Shown piece by piece: positions 1-9,646 of a DNA stretch of 64,000 nucleotides. The notes beneath the pieces are model-generated. The model saw only the letters and a program-made list of their open reading frames with translations. It was not told the origin of the DNA and did not search any database. The first letter of the stretch is position 1. Each line of letters starts with the position of its first letter. The DNA is taken from NCBI GenBank assembly GCA_938002655.1, contig CALLAC010000018.1, forward strand, positions 1 through 64,000, read 5' to 3'. Source of the DNA: an uncultured Cytophagales bacterium (GTDB lineage Bacteria > Bacteroidota > Bacteroidia > Cytophagales > Thermonemataceae). Made by a program: the position numbers and the translations under genes.

Positions 1-198
1 AACAATCTCGCTGAACAAGCTATTCGGGGGATAAAAATCAAGCAAAAGGTGGCTATGTGTTTCAGAACCCTGCAAGGGGCGGTTATCTTTGCTCGATTGC
101 AAGGCGTGATGAATACCCTTAGAAAACAAGGACTTCATCTATTGAAAGCTCTGTTCAATATCTATCACAAAAATCAGATACTTTTAAGATATACCTAA
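1..198 (+). mobile_element. C-terminal fragment of an IS66-type transposase (cut by window edge)
   Basis: The frame is open from the first base to a TAA at 196-198 and encodes 65 residues. It begins NNLAEQAIR and continues with a KQK segment, CFRTLQGA and TLRKQG. This matches the end of the IS66-family DDE domain, where the Glu of NxAE is the last catalytic residue. The start of the gene lies left of the window, so I cannot tell whether the element is intact. No inverted repeat end could be defined before the next gene at 222. Confidence 0.65.
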
Positions 199-221
199 AC
201 AGTTACAAAAATTAAACGTAT

Positions 222-1169
222 ATGTCTTATCAGTATAATGTATATCGGAATCTGAGTACACAAGAAGTTATTCAGCAATTTGAGCTTTACACTTTTCCTA
301 GTTTCAGGCAAAAGAGCAAAGTTCGTTTTTTGCAAGAACCCTTTTTTGTAGTAGAAGCAAGCAAAAATAACGAAAAAGTTGGAATAGCAGTGTTAGAAAT
401 TACACGTAATCGATCTTATAGCTTAATGAAAGTTTTGAGTTTGTGGGTAAAAGAAGAACACCGTAGGAGAGGAATTGCTTCACAAATCTTACGTATTGCC
501 GAAAAAATTGCTGTTAACAACCAAATCAATTACCTGAATATCATTTTTCAAGACAACTGGGATAGCTTCAAATGGATGCCTAATCTTTTGCAAAAATTGG
601 GATGGAATAAACCCGATAAAAGAACAATTTTAGTAAAACTAAGCTACCAACAAGTATGTAATTTGCCTTGGTTCAAATTGCAGGAATATCCTGAAATATT
701 TCGGGTAGTTCCTTGGGTAGAACTTTCACAAGACGATTACGAATACATCAAAAATAAGCAGAAGAATGAAAATTGGTACAACGAAGAAATTTCACCTTTT
801 CAGTTGCCGCATCTTTTAGAGCCTTTGGGTAGTTTGGCTCTGAAAAATACTGAAAATCAAGTAGTGGGTTGGCTGATTGTGCATAAAGTAGCCCCTCGTA
901 CGGTTCAATTTACAAGCTATTTTATTGATAAAGCCTATCGAGAAACTCCCGCAACTTTCAACCTGCTCGTAGATTCCATTCAACGAATGTACAAAGCCGA
1001 TGTAGGTGATGATGCCATCTTTATGTATAGGGCAAGCAACGAGAAAATGCACTTTTTTGCTAAGGCCATCGTAGGTGAGCATAATAAAGGAGCTTTCACT
1101 GAGATATGGACAGGGCAGAAATGGGTTTATGGAGAATTTAAATCTGATACATCAGACGAGCCACACTGA
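222..1169 (+). CDS. GNAT-family N-acetyltransferase
   Basis: A 315-residue cytosolic protein with a clear acetyl-CoA binding motif A (LWVKEEHRRRGIASQIL, about residues 74-90) in an N-terminal GNAT fold. The C-terminal half (about 190-310) looks like a second, weaker GNAT-like domain, so this is probably a tandem-domain acetyltransferase. The substrate cannot be read from the sequence. It starts 23 bases after the transposase stop. Its last 32 bases overlap the 3' end of the convergent mgtE gene, so the two messages are complementary at their ends. Confidence 0.75.
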   Translation: MSYQYNVYRNLSTQEVIQQFELYTFPSFRQKSKVRFLQEPFFVVEASKNNEKVGIAVLEITRNRSYSLMKVLSLWVKEEHRRRGIASQILRIAEKIAVNNQINYLNIIFQDNWDSFKWMPNLLQKLGWNKPDKRTILVKLSYQQVCNLPWFKLQEYPEIFRVVPWVELSQDDYEYIKNKQKNENWYNEEISPFQLPHLLEPLGSLALKNTENQVVGWLIVHKVAPRTVQFTSYFIDKAYRETPATFNLLVDSIQRMYKADVGDDAIFMYRASNEKMHFFAKAIVGEHNKGAFTEIWTGQKWVYGEFKSDTSDEPH

Positions 1170-2511
1170 AATACACTGCCAAGCCAATCAGGTCATTAGC
1201 TGTGGTGATGAAAGGTCCTGCCGCTAAGGCTGGGTTAAAACCTAAACGGTTCAGTATCAAAGGAGTAATCGTACCTGTAAAAGAGGCTAATAGTATTACA
1301 GAAAATAACGCCGTTGAAACCACTATGGCTACTTTTATCTCATAACCAAATAGCAAGCAAAACAAAAACACTAAGGTTCCAAGAATTGTTCCGTTCAAAA
1401 GAGCTATCAGAAGCACTTTGAAAAGCCTTTGAAAAGTGCTCAACTCAAAAACAGATTTATGAGCCAAGCTTTGTAAAATCACCGACGAAGACTGAATACC
1501 CACGTTACCACCTGTTCCTGCAATAAGGGTAGTAAAATTCGCTAGTACCGACACTAAAAGAATAACAGGTTGGCCGAGCATGTCAGTAACTGAAGCGGCA
1601 AGCATTCCACCTGCCATGCCAATAATAAGCCAAGGCAAACGAGCTTTCACCGATTGCCATAGGGTATCATCTTCTTCGGTATCGCCCGAAAGCCCCGACA
1701 TAGCTTGCCTTTCGGCATCAGCTTTTTCCTGAATAACGTCAACAATATCATCAATAGTGATTCGTCCTAAAAGTTTACCTTGTGTATTTACAACAGGAAT
1801 AGCTTCTAGATCATATTTTTGCATGATTTCAATCACCTCTTCTTGGGTACGATAGCTTTCTACCGAAACAATATCTTCATCTTCATAAATGTCGGCAATG
1901 AGCGTATCATCGCTACTCAAAATAATTTTTTTCAGCGAAACTCTGCCTTTTAAGATGCCATCGTTATCTACAACATAAATTGAATAGACCTTTTCGACTT
2001 TTTCGGCTTGCCGACGAATTTCCTCAATACATTGTTTTACGTTCCAGTTGATATTAGCTTTGATAAGCTCTTTTGCCATCAAAGCACCAGCTGTGCCTTC
2101 TTCATAAGGCAAAAGATGAATAATATTGCGAGCTTTTTGGCGGTCTTGTAAAGTTGCAATGACTTGCTCTCTTTTCTGAATATCAATTTCTTTGAGAATA
2201 TCAACGGCATCGTCCGAATCCATCAAATTGATATATTCGGCAAGTTTTTCATAAGAAAGTTTTCTCAGAAAGTCTTTGCGAATATCTTCATCGAGTTCAC
2301 TTAAAACTTGGGAAGCAACTTCTACATCCAAATTTTCAAGTAAAAAATGGGCTTCTTCCTCCTGCAATTCATATACCAAAGCGGCAATATCGGCAGGGTG
2401 TAGCTCTTGCTCAATTTGGTTTTTGATAAAAGCTACATCTAGATTTTCAATCGCATGTTGTAGCGCTTCTAAAAGTTCTTTGCTAAGTGTAGAAGGGGTG
2501 TTTTCTTGCAT
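1138..2511 (-). CDS. mgtE: Magnesium transporter MgtE
   Basis: A 457-residue MgtE: a helical N-terminal domain rich in acidic residues, paired CBS domains (about 140-260) and a C-terminal block of about five membrane helices starting near residue 290 (PWLIIGMAGGMLAASVTDML). MgtE is a homodimeric Mg2+ channel of the inner membrane gated by Mg2+ binding to its cytosolic domains. I chose the ATG at 2511 (MQENTPS) over an in-frame ATG 54 bases upstream, because the extra stretch is basic, Phe-rich and unlike MgtE. A possible promoter reads TTTG (2589-2592) and TCTATTTG (2563-2570) on the minus strand, one base off consensus. No M-box riboswitch is evident in the short leader. Confidence 0.93.
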   Translation of the reverse strand: MQENTPSTLSKELLEALQHAIENLDVAFIKNQIEQELHPADIAALVYELQEEEAHFLLENLDVEVASQVLSELDEDIRKDFLRKLSYEKLAEYINLMDSDDAVDILKEIDIQKREQVIATLQDRQKARNIIHLLPYEEGTAGALMAKELIKANINWNVKQCIEEIRRQAEKVEKVYSIYVVDNDGILKGRVSLKKIILSSDDTLIADIYEDEDIVSVESYRTQEEVIEIMQKYDLEAIPVVNTQGKLLGRITIDDIVDVIQEKADAERQAMSGLSGDTEEDDTLWQSVKARLPWLIIGMAGGMLAASVTDMLGQPVILLVSVLANFTTLIAGTGGNVGIQSSSVILQSLAHKSVFELSTFQRLFKVLLIALLNGTILGTLVFLFCLLFGYEIKVAIVVSTALFSVILLASFTGTITPLILNRLGFNPALAAGPFITTANDLIGLAVYFSVARLMYQI

Positions 2512-2654
2512 AGCTATGAAGTTCGAAGTGAGGCAATTTTTGAAAAAAAAGTTTTTTAACTGCAAATAGACAGATCGCTACAAAAATACAAACAGAATAT
2601 TCCATTTCTCATATAATTTCGTCTGTTTTTTTACAAAATTTTCGGAGAAAATCT

Positions 2655-2662
2655 TATATTTG
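2655..2662 (+). promoter_or_regulatory. Bacteroidota -7 element TATATTTG
   Basis: TATATTTG fits TAnnTTTG exactly and lies 18 bases before the S41 protease ATG at 2681. No good -33 TTTG is present at the expected distance, so only the -7 half is supported. Confidence 0.5.
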
Positions 2663-2680
2663 CTCAAAATACTTTTATCT

Positions 2681-4036
2681 ATGAAACATTTGCAGTTTTT
2701 ATTTTGGGTAATTGTGAGCGTTTGGATGCTTTCGTGCCGCCCACGTACCGAAATTTACCAAGTAGGAGCAGATATTCGTGATAGTGTTTATATCTATTCC
2801 AAAGAATTGTATCTTTGGACAGATAACCTTCCTGATATTTTTGCTTTTAAGCCTAAAAATTATAGCTTGCCTGAAGAAGTAATCTTGGCTGTCAGGACGT
2901 TTAGCCCTGTTATCAATGGCAAACGTGCCGATAGGTTTTCGTTTGTTTCACGCAAATTGGATTGGGACAATGCTTCGGCAGGCAACCGAGTGGATTACGG
3001 CTGTGGCTATCGCTTTCTTACTCCCAACGATTTACGTATTTCATTCGTGTATGCCAATTCGGCGGCAGGGAAAAAAGGTATTCAGCGAGGTTGGCGTTTG
3101 CTGAAAGTCAATAATATCGTGCCTGATACTTCTGCAAGTACGATCAATCAGTTAAATGAAGCACTTTTTGCAAGCAATAGCGTAACCATTGAGTTTCAAA
3201 AGCCCAATAACAGCACCGAAATTATTACGCTTACACCTGAAAATTATTTGGCAAATTTTGTCTTGCATAAGCAGGTTATAAATACAGGTGGCAAAAAAAT
3301 TGCTTATTTGGTGCTCAATGCTTTTTTAGGAGCGAACAATGGCAAAGCTACCGAAGAAGAACTTTCTCAGACCTTTGATTTTTTTGCTAATGCAGGTGCC
3401 GATGAGCTGATAGTAGATTTACGCTATAATACAGGAGGATATGTTTATTTGGCTCATCATCTTTGCAACCTTATTGCTCCTGCTTCTGCTAATGGGCAAG
3501 TAATGCTTCAAGAACGCTGGAATGAACGTTACAAAAATTTTAATACTACCACCAAATTCAACAATCCGAATCCTAAACTGAATTTGAGTAGAGTAGTATT
3601 TATTACAACAAGTTCGACAGCTTCGGCAAGCGAGCTGGTTATCAATGCTCTCAAACCTTATATGGAGGTAAAAATTATTGGCAGAGCTACTTCAGGCAAA
3701 CCTGTAGGCTTTCCGATAATACCTATCATTATGGATAAAAACAATGCATCAGCAAATTATGTAGTGGCTCCTGTGGCTTTTCAATCGTTCAATGCCAACG
3801 GTTTTGGCGATTATTTTGAGGGCTTACAACCCGATAAAATTCAAATTGATGATGTCAGTCGCAACTTTGGTGATATCCAAGAAGTTTGCTTGCAAGATGC
3901 TATCACGTATCTGACCACAGGCATTTTGCAAAGAGGCGTGAATACTGAAAGAATTTTAGAACAGCCTACAAACGCCAACCAAAAACTTCAAAAAGAAGAT
4001 TGGGGAGCCTTCAAATATATGCAACAGAAACAGTAA
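2681..4036 (+). CDS. S41-family (tail-specific) peptidase lipoprotein
   Basis: A 451-residue exported protease. The N-terminus is a lipoprotein signal ending in a lipobox (WMLSC, Cys about residue 19), so it should be anchored to the envelope. A PDZ-like segment (about 105-150, NSAAGKKGIQRGWRLLKVN) precedes the S41 catalytic domain. The nucleophile region STASASE (about 312-318) and the Lys-containing TSGKPVG (about 338-344) match the Ser/Lys dyad of C-terminal processing peptidases. I placed the start at MKHLQF because it gives a normal lipoprotein signal and sits just after the -7 element. The substrate is unknown. It is a single gene with its own promoter. Confidence 0.85.
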   Translation: MKHLQFLFWVIVSVWMLSCRPRTEIYQVGADIRDSVYIYSKELYLWTDNLPDIFAFKPKNYSLPEEVILAVRTFSPVINGKRADRFSFVSRKLDWDNASAGNRVDYGCGYRFLTPNDLRISFVYANSAAGKKGIQRGWRLLKVNNIVPDTSASTINQLNEALFASNSVTIEFQKPNNSTEIITLTPENYLANFVLHKQVINTGGKKIAYLVLNAFLGANNGKATEEELSQTFDFFANAGADELIVDLRYNTGGYVYLAHHLCNLIAPASANGQVMLQERWNERYKNFNTTTKFNNPNPKLNLSRVVFITTSSTASASELVINALKPYMEVKIIGRATSGKPVGFPIIPIIMDKNNASANYVVAPVAFQSFNANGFGDYFEGLQPDKIQIDDVSRNFGDIQEVCLQDAITYLTTGILQRGVNTERILEQPTNANQKLQKEDWGAFKYMQQKQ

Positions 4037-4063
4037 TAAGACCTCTGAAACCCGCTTTCGAAG

Positions 4064-4090
4064 CCTGATAGGTTCTAAAAACCTATCAGG
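4064..4090. repeat. Dispersed palindrome, copy 1
   Basis: cctgataggtt (4064-4074) and aacctatcagg (4080-4090) are perfect 11-base inverted arms around a 5-base loop. The same core occurs at 28812-28843 and 57859-57885. Here it sits between convergent genes and could serve as a bidirectional terminator. No other feature is visible in 4037-4200. Confidence 0.75.
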
Positions 4091-4200
4091 TTTGATGTGT
4101 TAAGAAAAAAATTTGAACACAAATATTAAAATTTTCAAGATGTTGCTACTTGAAGTGAGATTTTGCTCATTTAAGCTAAGTAAGTTATTTCACTACTTTC

Positions 4201-4377
4201 CTATGATTTTACAAAAGTGAAGGTAATGTAAAGAATATGCTTATCAGCAACGAGTTCTACATTGGAATGTGTTTCTTTGATTTTCCATCCGTCTTTAAGC
4301 AATTCTTCTACCTCACTAAAATCAACAACAGTATTTTGCATGAGATTTACTGCTTTGTTTATGACTTTGGTTTCCAT
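4201..4377 (-). CDS. Small hypothetical protein
   Basis: A 58-residue ORF beginning METKVINKAV, with an acidic middle (FSEVEELLKDGW) and a beta-strand-like end (HILYITFTFVKS). It reads like a compact alpha/beta protein, not a random frame. I do not recognise the family. The ATG at 4377 is preferred to an upstream in-frame ATG at 4452, whose extension is very basic and low in complexity. It lies 94 bases downstream of the malic enzyme stop side, on the same strand as maeB reads away from it. Confidence 0.45.
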   Translation of the reverse strand: METKVINKAVNLMQNTVVDFSEVEELLKDGWKIKETHSNVELVADKHILYITFTFVKS

Positions 4378-4471
4378 ACAAAATTGGGCAAAATTTTTTA
4401 GTAATATGTTTGCAGCAAAAATAGTCTTTTTTCTTAAACTTTTTTTAACCAAGTAAGAAAAATACGATTTT

Positions 4472-6733
4472 TTATCGGTGCTGTTGGGCGTCTACTACTG
4501 CTATGGCAACAACATTGACAATTTCGCCTACTGAGCTACCCAACTGCAAAATATGAACAGGTTTGTTCATTCCCAACAATATAGGACCAATAGTATCACA
4601 ATTTCCTACTTCTTGTACAAGATTAAACGCAATATTGCCTGACGAGATACCTGGGAAAATAATAGTATTACATTCTTTTTCTGCTAAAATACTAAAAGGA
4701 TAAACTTCTTTGAGAAAATCGGGATTGAGAGCTATGTGTGGCTGAATTTCACCATCTATGACTAGATTGGGGTAGCGTTTTTTGCAAATAGCAAGTACTT
4801 CTTGCATTTTGCTTGGAATTTCGCCTTGTGCGGCTCCGAAATTAGAGTAGGCTCCTAAGGCGATATGGGGCTCGAAGCCGAAAAACTCTACGCCTCGTTT
4901 CACTAATCCGACAATTTCAACGAGTTCTTCGGTAGTAGGACGCTCATTTACAGCTACATCAGCAAAAAATAGAGTTCTTCCTTTGTTGATAACAATTCCC
5001 ATTCCTGCTACCAGTTCGTTAGCTTTGCTTCCAATTACACGCAAAGCAGGACGAACCGCTTTCACAAAATCTCGGCTCATACCTGAAATAAAAGCATCTG
5101 CTTCACCAATTTCTACAAGCATTGAGCCGAAGTAATGTCGCTCTCGCATCAGCTTTTGAGCCTCGTAGCGGGTCATACCTTTGCGTTGGCGTTTGTTGTA
5201 CATCATTTCTGCAAAAGCAAGGATTCTATCTTCGTGTTTCTGAGGGTCTATGATGGTGAAGCCGTTGAGGTCAATAGAGTATTTTTCTGCAACGGTTTCA
5301 ATTTCTTTTTCATTTCCAAGCAATATAGGGATAGCAATGCCTTCGTCTGCCACAATGCGTGCGGCTTTTAGGATTTTGTGATGGTCGCCTTCGGCAAAAA
5401 CTACTTTTTTGGGGTTCATTTTAGCTTTCTGAATAATGCCATTCATTAGTTTTTGGTCGATGCCTAATTTTTCGCTGAGTTGTTGTTTGTAGGCTTCCCA
5501 GTCGGTAATAGGTTGGCGAGCTACACCCGATTCCATAGCGGCTTTGGCAACCGCAGGAGCAATGGTAGTAATCAGGCGGGGGTCTATCGGTTTAGGGAGA
5601 ATGTATTCTCTACCAAATTTTAAATCATTTTTGTTGTAGGCTTTTTTGACAGTTTCGGGGACGGGCTGTTTGGCAAGCTCAGCAATTGCATAGACTGCGG
5701 CGAGCTTCATAGCTTCATTGATTTTGGTGGCTCTTACGTCTAATGCTCCTCTAAAAATATAGGGAAAGCCCAGTACATTATTCACTTGATTGGGGTGGTC
5801 GGAGCGTCCAGTAGCCATAATTATATCAGGACGAGTCTTAACAGCCAAATCATAAGCAATTTCAGGGTCTGGGTTGGCACAAGCGAAAACGATGGGCTTT
5901 TCTGCCATAGAAAGGAGCATTTCAGGGCTTACAATATTGCCTTTGGAAAGTCCTAAAAACATATCTGCACCTTTCATCGCTTCTTCCAAAGTGTTGATTT
6001 TTCTGTCGGTAGCAAATTCGGCTTTGATAGCATCTAAACCTTCTCTATCTTTACGGATAACACCTTTGCTGTCCAGCATCACGATATTTTCCTTTTTTAC
6101 ACCAATAGCTACATACAATTTGGTACAAGAAATCGCTGAGGCACCTGCACCATTTACTACCACCTTTATTTCTGAAAGTTTCTTACCTACAAGCTCTACG
6201 GCACCCAATAAGGCTGCTGCTGTAACAATAGCGGTTCCGTGCTGGTCGTCGTGCATGATAGGAATGTTCATTTCTTCTTGCAGGCGAGCTTCTATTTCAA
6301 AACATTCAGGAGCTTTGATATCTTCCAAATTGATACCTCCAAAAGTAGGTTCAAGCGATTTAACAATCTCGATAAACTTTTTAGGGTCTTTTTCATTGAT
6401 TTCAATATCAAACACGTCAATACCTGCAAATTTCTTAAAGAGCACTCCTTTTCCTTCCATTACGGGTTTAGAAGCTTCAGCACCGATATCGCCTAAACCT
6501 AGTACAGCCGTACCATTAGAAATAACAGCCACCAAATTGCCTTTGGCAGTGTATTTATAAACTTCTTCTACTTTTTGAGCAATTTCTTTACAAGGCTCTG
6601 CTACACCCGGTGAATAGGCTAAAGCCAAATCAATTTGTGAAATAAGTGATTTGGTAGGGACTACTTCGATTTTTCCAGGTTTACCTTTGGCGTGATAATC
6701 TAGGGCATCTTCGCGACGTACTTTGATGGACAT
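4472..6733 (-). CDS. maeB: NADP-dependent malic enzyme fused to a phosphotransacetylase-like domain
   Basis: A 753-residue protein with the MaeB architecture. The N-terminal malic enzyme (about 1-390) carries [21 protein letters not shown] and a Rossmann NAD(P) site ([13 protein letters not shown]). The C-terminal phosphate acetyl/butyryltransferase-like domain (about 430-753) regulates activity in characterised homologues and often lacks transferase activity itself. The enzyme decarboxylates malate to pyruvate, giving NADPH and linking the TCA cycle to gluconeogenesis. Length is normal for the family. The start [14 protein letters not shown] is the family's usual N-terminus. It appears to be a single-gene unit. 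Confidence 0.95.
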   Translation of the reverse strand: MSIKVRREDALDYHAKGKPGKIEVVPTKSLISQIDLALAYSPGVAEPCKEIAQKVEEVYKYTAKGNLVAVISNGTAVLGLGDIGAEASKPVMEGKGVLFKKFAGIDVFDIEINEKDPKKFIEIVKSLEPTFGGINLEDIKAPECFEIEARLQEEMNIPIMHDDQHGTAIVTAAALLGAVELVGKKLSEIKVVVNGAGASAISCTKLYVAIGVKKENIVMLDSKGVIRKDREGLDAIKAEFATDRKINTLEEAMKGADMFLGLSKGNIVSPEMLLSMAEKPIVFACANPDPEIAYDLAVKTRPDIIMATGRSDHPNQVNNVLGFPYIFRGALDVRATKINEAMKLAAVYAIAELAKQPVPETVKKAYNKNDLKFGREYILPKPIDPRLITTIAPAVAKAAMESGVARQPITDWEAYKQQLSEKLGIDQKLMNGIIQKAKMNPKKVVFAEGDHHKILKAARIVADEGIAIPILLGNEKEIETVAEKYSIDLNGFTIIDPQKHEDRILAFAEMMYNKRQRKGMTRYEAQKLMRERHYFGSMLVEIGEADAFISGMSRDFVKAVRPALRVIGSKANELVAGMGIVINKGRTLFFADVAVNERPTTEELVEIVGLVKRGVEFFGFEPHIALGAYSNFGAAQGEIPSKMQEVLAICKKRYPNLVIDGEIQPHIALNPDFLKEVYPFSILAEKECNTIIFPGISSGNIAFNLVQEVGNCDTIGPILLGMNKPVHILQLGSSVGEIVNVVAIAVVDAQQHR

Positions 6734-6899
6734 GGTTCAGTAAGTTTTAATTTTTCTATGCCAAACTATAAAAAGCCTCGAAAAAATCAAAATTTTTGTT
6801 GATTTTTTACAAGATTCTTTCAAAAACTTTTTTGCTCTACAAAAAATTTATAAAACAATAGCACTACTTTTTTTCTGCAACAAAATAAGCTCTATTCCT

Positions 6900-7091
6900 A
6901 TGGAAAAACCTGAAACTTGTGAAGAAAACAAACCGCAAAACGCCTTTGAGAGTATATTAGAGAAGCAGAAACAAAACTTTGGCAAAGATTTTGCGACTCG
7001 TTGGTTAGAAGCAAATCTGAAAAAAACTTGCAAATTGGCAAAGGCTTTGCCTTGCAAAGAGGCAAATCAACTCAAAGAACAACAAATTTAA
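6900..7091 (+). CDS. Small hypothetical protein (63 aa)
   Basis: MEKPETCEENKPQ opens a highly charged, mostly helical 63-residue protein with three Cys residues. The composition is hydrophilic (FESILEKQKQNFGKDFATRW). I know no family for it. It is followed after 13 bases by a second short basic ORF on the same strand, which suggests a small two-gene unit. There is no recognisable Bacteroidota promoter directly upstream, so confidence is limited. Confidence 0.4.
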   Translation: MEKPETCEENKPQNAFESILEKQKQNFGKDFATRWLEANLKKTCKLAKALPCKEANQLKEQQI

Positions 7092-7104
7092 AAATTTAGC
7101 ACTA

Positions 7105-7230
7105 TGAAACTTACAGCAAAACAAACAGGCGTAACTCCCCAAAGCCAACCTCAAAAGGCTGTAAAACGGGAAACAGCCCAACAGCGTTCTAAAAAACAAG
7201 AAGAACGCTATCGGCAAAGAGTAGATTAGT
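7105..7230 (+). CDS. Very small basic protein (41 aa)
   Basis: ATG at 7105 to TAG at 7228-7230 encodes 41 residues: MKLTAKQTGVTP, a Gln/Pro stretch, then a strongly basic helix (QRSKKQEERYRQRV). The composition would suit a nucleic-acid binding or ribosome-associated peptide, but that is inference only. It follows the 63-residue ORF after 13 bases. An ORF on the other strand ends on top of its stop (7226-7228). Confidence 0.35.
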
Positions 7231-7355
7231 AGGCTTTGGGTAAAAAATATTCTTTCCAAATCTTTTCGTAAGATTGATGCAATTTCTTTTCTTTGTAGCC
7301 ATGAACAAAAGCGGCAAAGTTTTTGCTCACAGTTTTCAGAACTTCTTTGATGGCT

Positions 7356-8552
7356 ATGAAAATTCTGGATTGGTATGTATTTAGAAAGTTTGTGAAAACT
7401 TTCTTTTTTGTTGTTTTGATTTTTGTAATGGTAGTGCTTATCATTGACATTGTAGAAAAAATTGAGTATTTCCGTAAAATGAAGCCTACATGGGTAGAAA
7501 TCGTTACGCAGTTTTATTTCAATTATATTCCTTATCTTATCAATTTGGTTAGCCCTCTTCTGATTTTCATTGCGGCGGTATTTGTTACAGCTCAAATGGC
7601 TTCACGTACCGAAATAATAGCTATTTTAAGTGCAGGAGTTACTTTTTGGCGTTTTTTTAGACCTTTTTTACTGGCTTCTAGCATTTTTGCAATTATTACT
7701 TTTATACTTACGGGCTGGATTATCCCCAATGCTAACAAAGTACGAGTAAATTTTGATATAGAACACATTAAAGGAAAAGATATCAGAGCTTATCGCAATT
7801 TGCATGTGGGTATAGCTCCCAACGTGTATGCGTATATGCAAGATTATCAAAGTTATTCGCAAACAGGCTATCGTTTTACTTTGGAGAAAATTCAGGGGAA
7901 TAAACTTTTAGAAAAATTAGAGGCTCCTAGCATTACTTGGGATACCACCAAACGCAAGTGGCGCTTGGATAGGTATGTTTTGCGTAAATTTAAGGGAGAA
8001 GAGGAAGAACTCGTGTTTCATAATACCCCTGTGGATACTACCCTGAACATCAATCCCGAAGATTTTGCAGATAAACACTTGTTTCAGGAAAAATTAACTT
8101 TTGACGAACTAGATGCATACATTGCTCTGCTTCGTCAGCGTGGCTCAGAAGGAGTAGATTTGTACGTAACGGAAAAATATGCCCGTTATACCTATCCTTT
8201 TGCAGTCATTATTCTTACTTTTTTTGGGGTGTTGATGGCTTCACGAAAAAATCGTAGAGGCGTAGGAGCTCAAATTGCTTCAGGCTTTGTGCTTGCGTTT
8301 GTGTACATTCTTTTTTATATTTTAGCCACCAAAGCTATTGCTACTAGTGGCTCAATGCCTCCTCTGATAGCAGTTTGGCTGCCCAACACAATTTTTGTGC
8401 TTTTAGGCTGGATAATGTATCGAATAATGATACTCAATGATGAAAAATTGAAAAAAATTCTTACTGGCGAATTTCTGAAAGATTGGCAAATGATTTTCAG
8501 CTTCAAAACGCACACCATCTCAAAACAAAAAATATCGGAAGTTTCAAGTTAG
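7356..8552 (+). CDS. LptF/LptG family (YjgP/YjgQ) permease
   Basis: A 398-residue inner-membrane protein with the LptF/LptG layout: an N-terminal group of membrane helices (KILDWYVFRKFVKTFFFVV onward), a periplasmic beta-jellyroll-like middle (about 130-260), and three C-terminal helices (YTYPFAVIILTFFGVLMA and following). LptF and LptG with the ATPase LptB lift lipopolysaccharide from the inner membrane toward the cell surface. Only one family member is in the window, so I do not assign F or G. I took the ATG at 7356, which puts the conserved first amphipathic stretch at the N-terminus; 7350 is also possible. The DMT transporter follows after 5 bases, so the two are likely cotranscribed. Confidence 0.85.
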   Translation: MKILDWYVFRKFVKTFFFVVLIFVMVVLIIDIVEKIEYFRKMKPTWVEIVTQFYFNYIPYLINLVSPLLIFIAAVFVTAQMASRTEIIAILSAGVTFWRFFRPFLLASSIFAIITFILTGWIIPNANKVRVNFDIEHIKGKDIRAYRNLHVGIAPNVYAYMQDYQSYSQTGYRFTLEKIQGNKLLEKLEAPSITWDTTKRKWRLDRYVLRKFKGEEEELVFHNTPVDTTLNINPEDFADKHLFQEKLTFDELDAYIALLRQRGSEGVDLYVTEKYARYTYPFAVIILTFFGVLMASRKNRRGVGAQIASGFVLAFVYILFYILATKAIATSGSMPPLIAVWLPNTIFVLLGWIMYRIMILNDEKLKKILTGEFLKDWQMIFSFKTHTISKQKISEVSS

Positions 8553-8557
8553 CTTTT

Positions 8558-9514
8558 ATGCAAAAACCTACACTCAAAGATTATTTTCTTTTACATCTGA
8601 TTGTGCTTATCTGGGGCTTTACGGCTATTTTAGGCGATAAACGATTGGTATCTTTAAGCTCGCTGATGGTTGTTTTTTACAGAACTCTGATTACTTCCTT
8701 GGCTTTTGGGATATGGTTTTGGTGGGTAAAAAAGCCCTTTCTACTGCCTACAAAAGATTTCTGGAAAATACTTGGAACAGGCGGAATTATTGCTGTACAT
8801 TGGCTACTTTTTTTTGGAGCTTCGCGGGTTTCCAATGTCTCTATATGTCTAGTAGGGCTTGCTACAACTACCTTTTGGACAAGCCTCCTAGAGCCACTTC
8901 TTTACAAACGAAAATTCCGAACTGTTCAGATTTTTTTAGGAATTCTCACTTTTGCAGGCATTTTTCAGGTATTTAGTGCCGAGTTTCATTATGCCGAAGG
9001 CTTCGTATTGGGTATGCTTTCGGCGTTGGCAGGAGCAGTGTTCAGTGTTTTCAATTCCAAATTTATTCGTCGCTACGACCAATTTACAATCACTTTTTAC
9101 GAAATGATAGGTGCTTTTCTGACTATCACGCTATTTTCGCTGATTTGGGGAGCAGTAGGTTTGGAACATCTTAAACTTTATCCTACGGATTGGGAATGGC
9201 TGTGGATTGGTATCTTGGCTCTGGTTTGTACGGTTTTTGCTTATCCTATGGGCGTAAAACTGATGAAAAAATTTTCAGTCTTTGCTGTAAATCTGACGGT
9301 AAACTTGGAACCAGTCTATGGTATCTTATTGGCTTTTATGATTTTTGGAGAAAAAGAAAAAATGTCTGCTAATTTTTATTTAGGAGCAAGTATCATTTTG
9401 CTTGCAGTATTTTCATATCCACTGATGATGTACACTTCTGCACAGCGTAAAAAACGTAAAGAGTTGCTTACCAACATACCAATTTTAGAATCATCGGCTA
9501 AAAATAAGCACTAA
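8558..9514 (+). CDS. EamA/DMT-superfamily transporter
   Basis: A 318-residue protein made almost entirely of hydrophobic helices, consistent with ten membrane spans in two EamA repeats (first about 10-140, second about 150-295). The second repeat has the typical end NLEPVYGILLAFMIFGEK. Family members export amino acids, drugs or other metabolites; the substrate is not deducible. The ATG at 8558 (MQKPTLKDYF) lies 5 bases after the permease stop, so it is probably translated from the same message. Confidence 0.85.
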   Translation: MQKPTLKDYFLLHLIVLIWGFTAILGDKRLVSLSSLMVVFYRTLITSLAFGIWFWWVKKPFLLPTKDFWKILGTGGIIAVHWLLFFGASRVSNVSICLVGLATTTFWTSLLEPLLYKRKFRTVQIFLGILTFAGIFQVFSAEFHYAEGFVLGMLSALAGAVFSVFNSKFIRRYDQFTITFYEMIGAFLTITLFSLIWGAVGLEHLKLYPTDWEWLWIGILALVCTVFAYPMGVKLMKKFSVFAVNLTVNLEPVYGILLAFMIFGEKEKMSANFYLGASIILLAVFSYPLMMYTSAQRKKRKELLTNIPILESSAKNKH

Positions 9515-9646
9515 CGGCAATACAAATTTAGAGAAATTGATGGGCAAAATGTGCTTTTCATTTTTCATCTAAAAAATTTTTTCTCGAAAACTAAATTATT
9601 CGCAACCCTTTCGCCTCCAAATGCGTTTTTTATAAAACTTTTAAAT

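Noticed and set aside
5874-6560. A 228-residue plus-strand frame inside maeB
   Set aside because: It is fully antisense to a strongly conserved enzyme, Ser/Ile-rich and without family features.
7005-7595. A 196-residue minus-strand frame
   Set aside because: It covers the start of the Lpt permease and both small ORFs. Its composition is Phe/Ser/Lys-rich with no domain, so it is a shadow.
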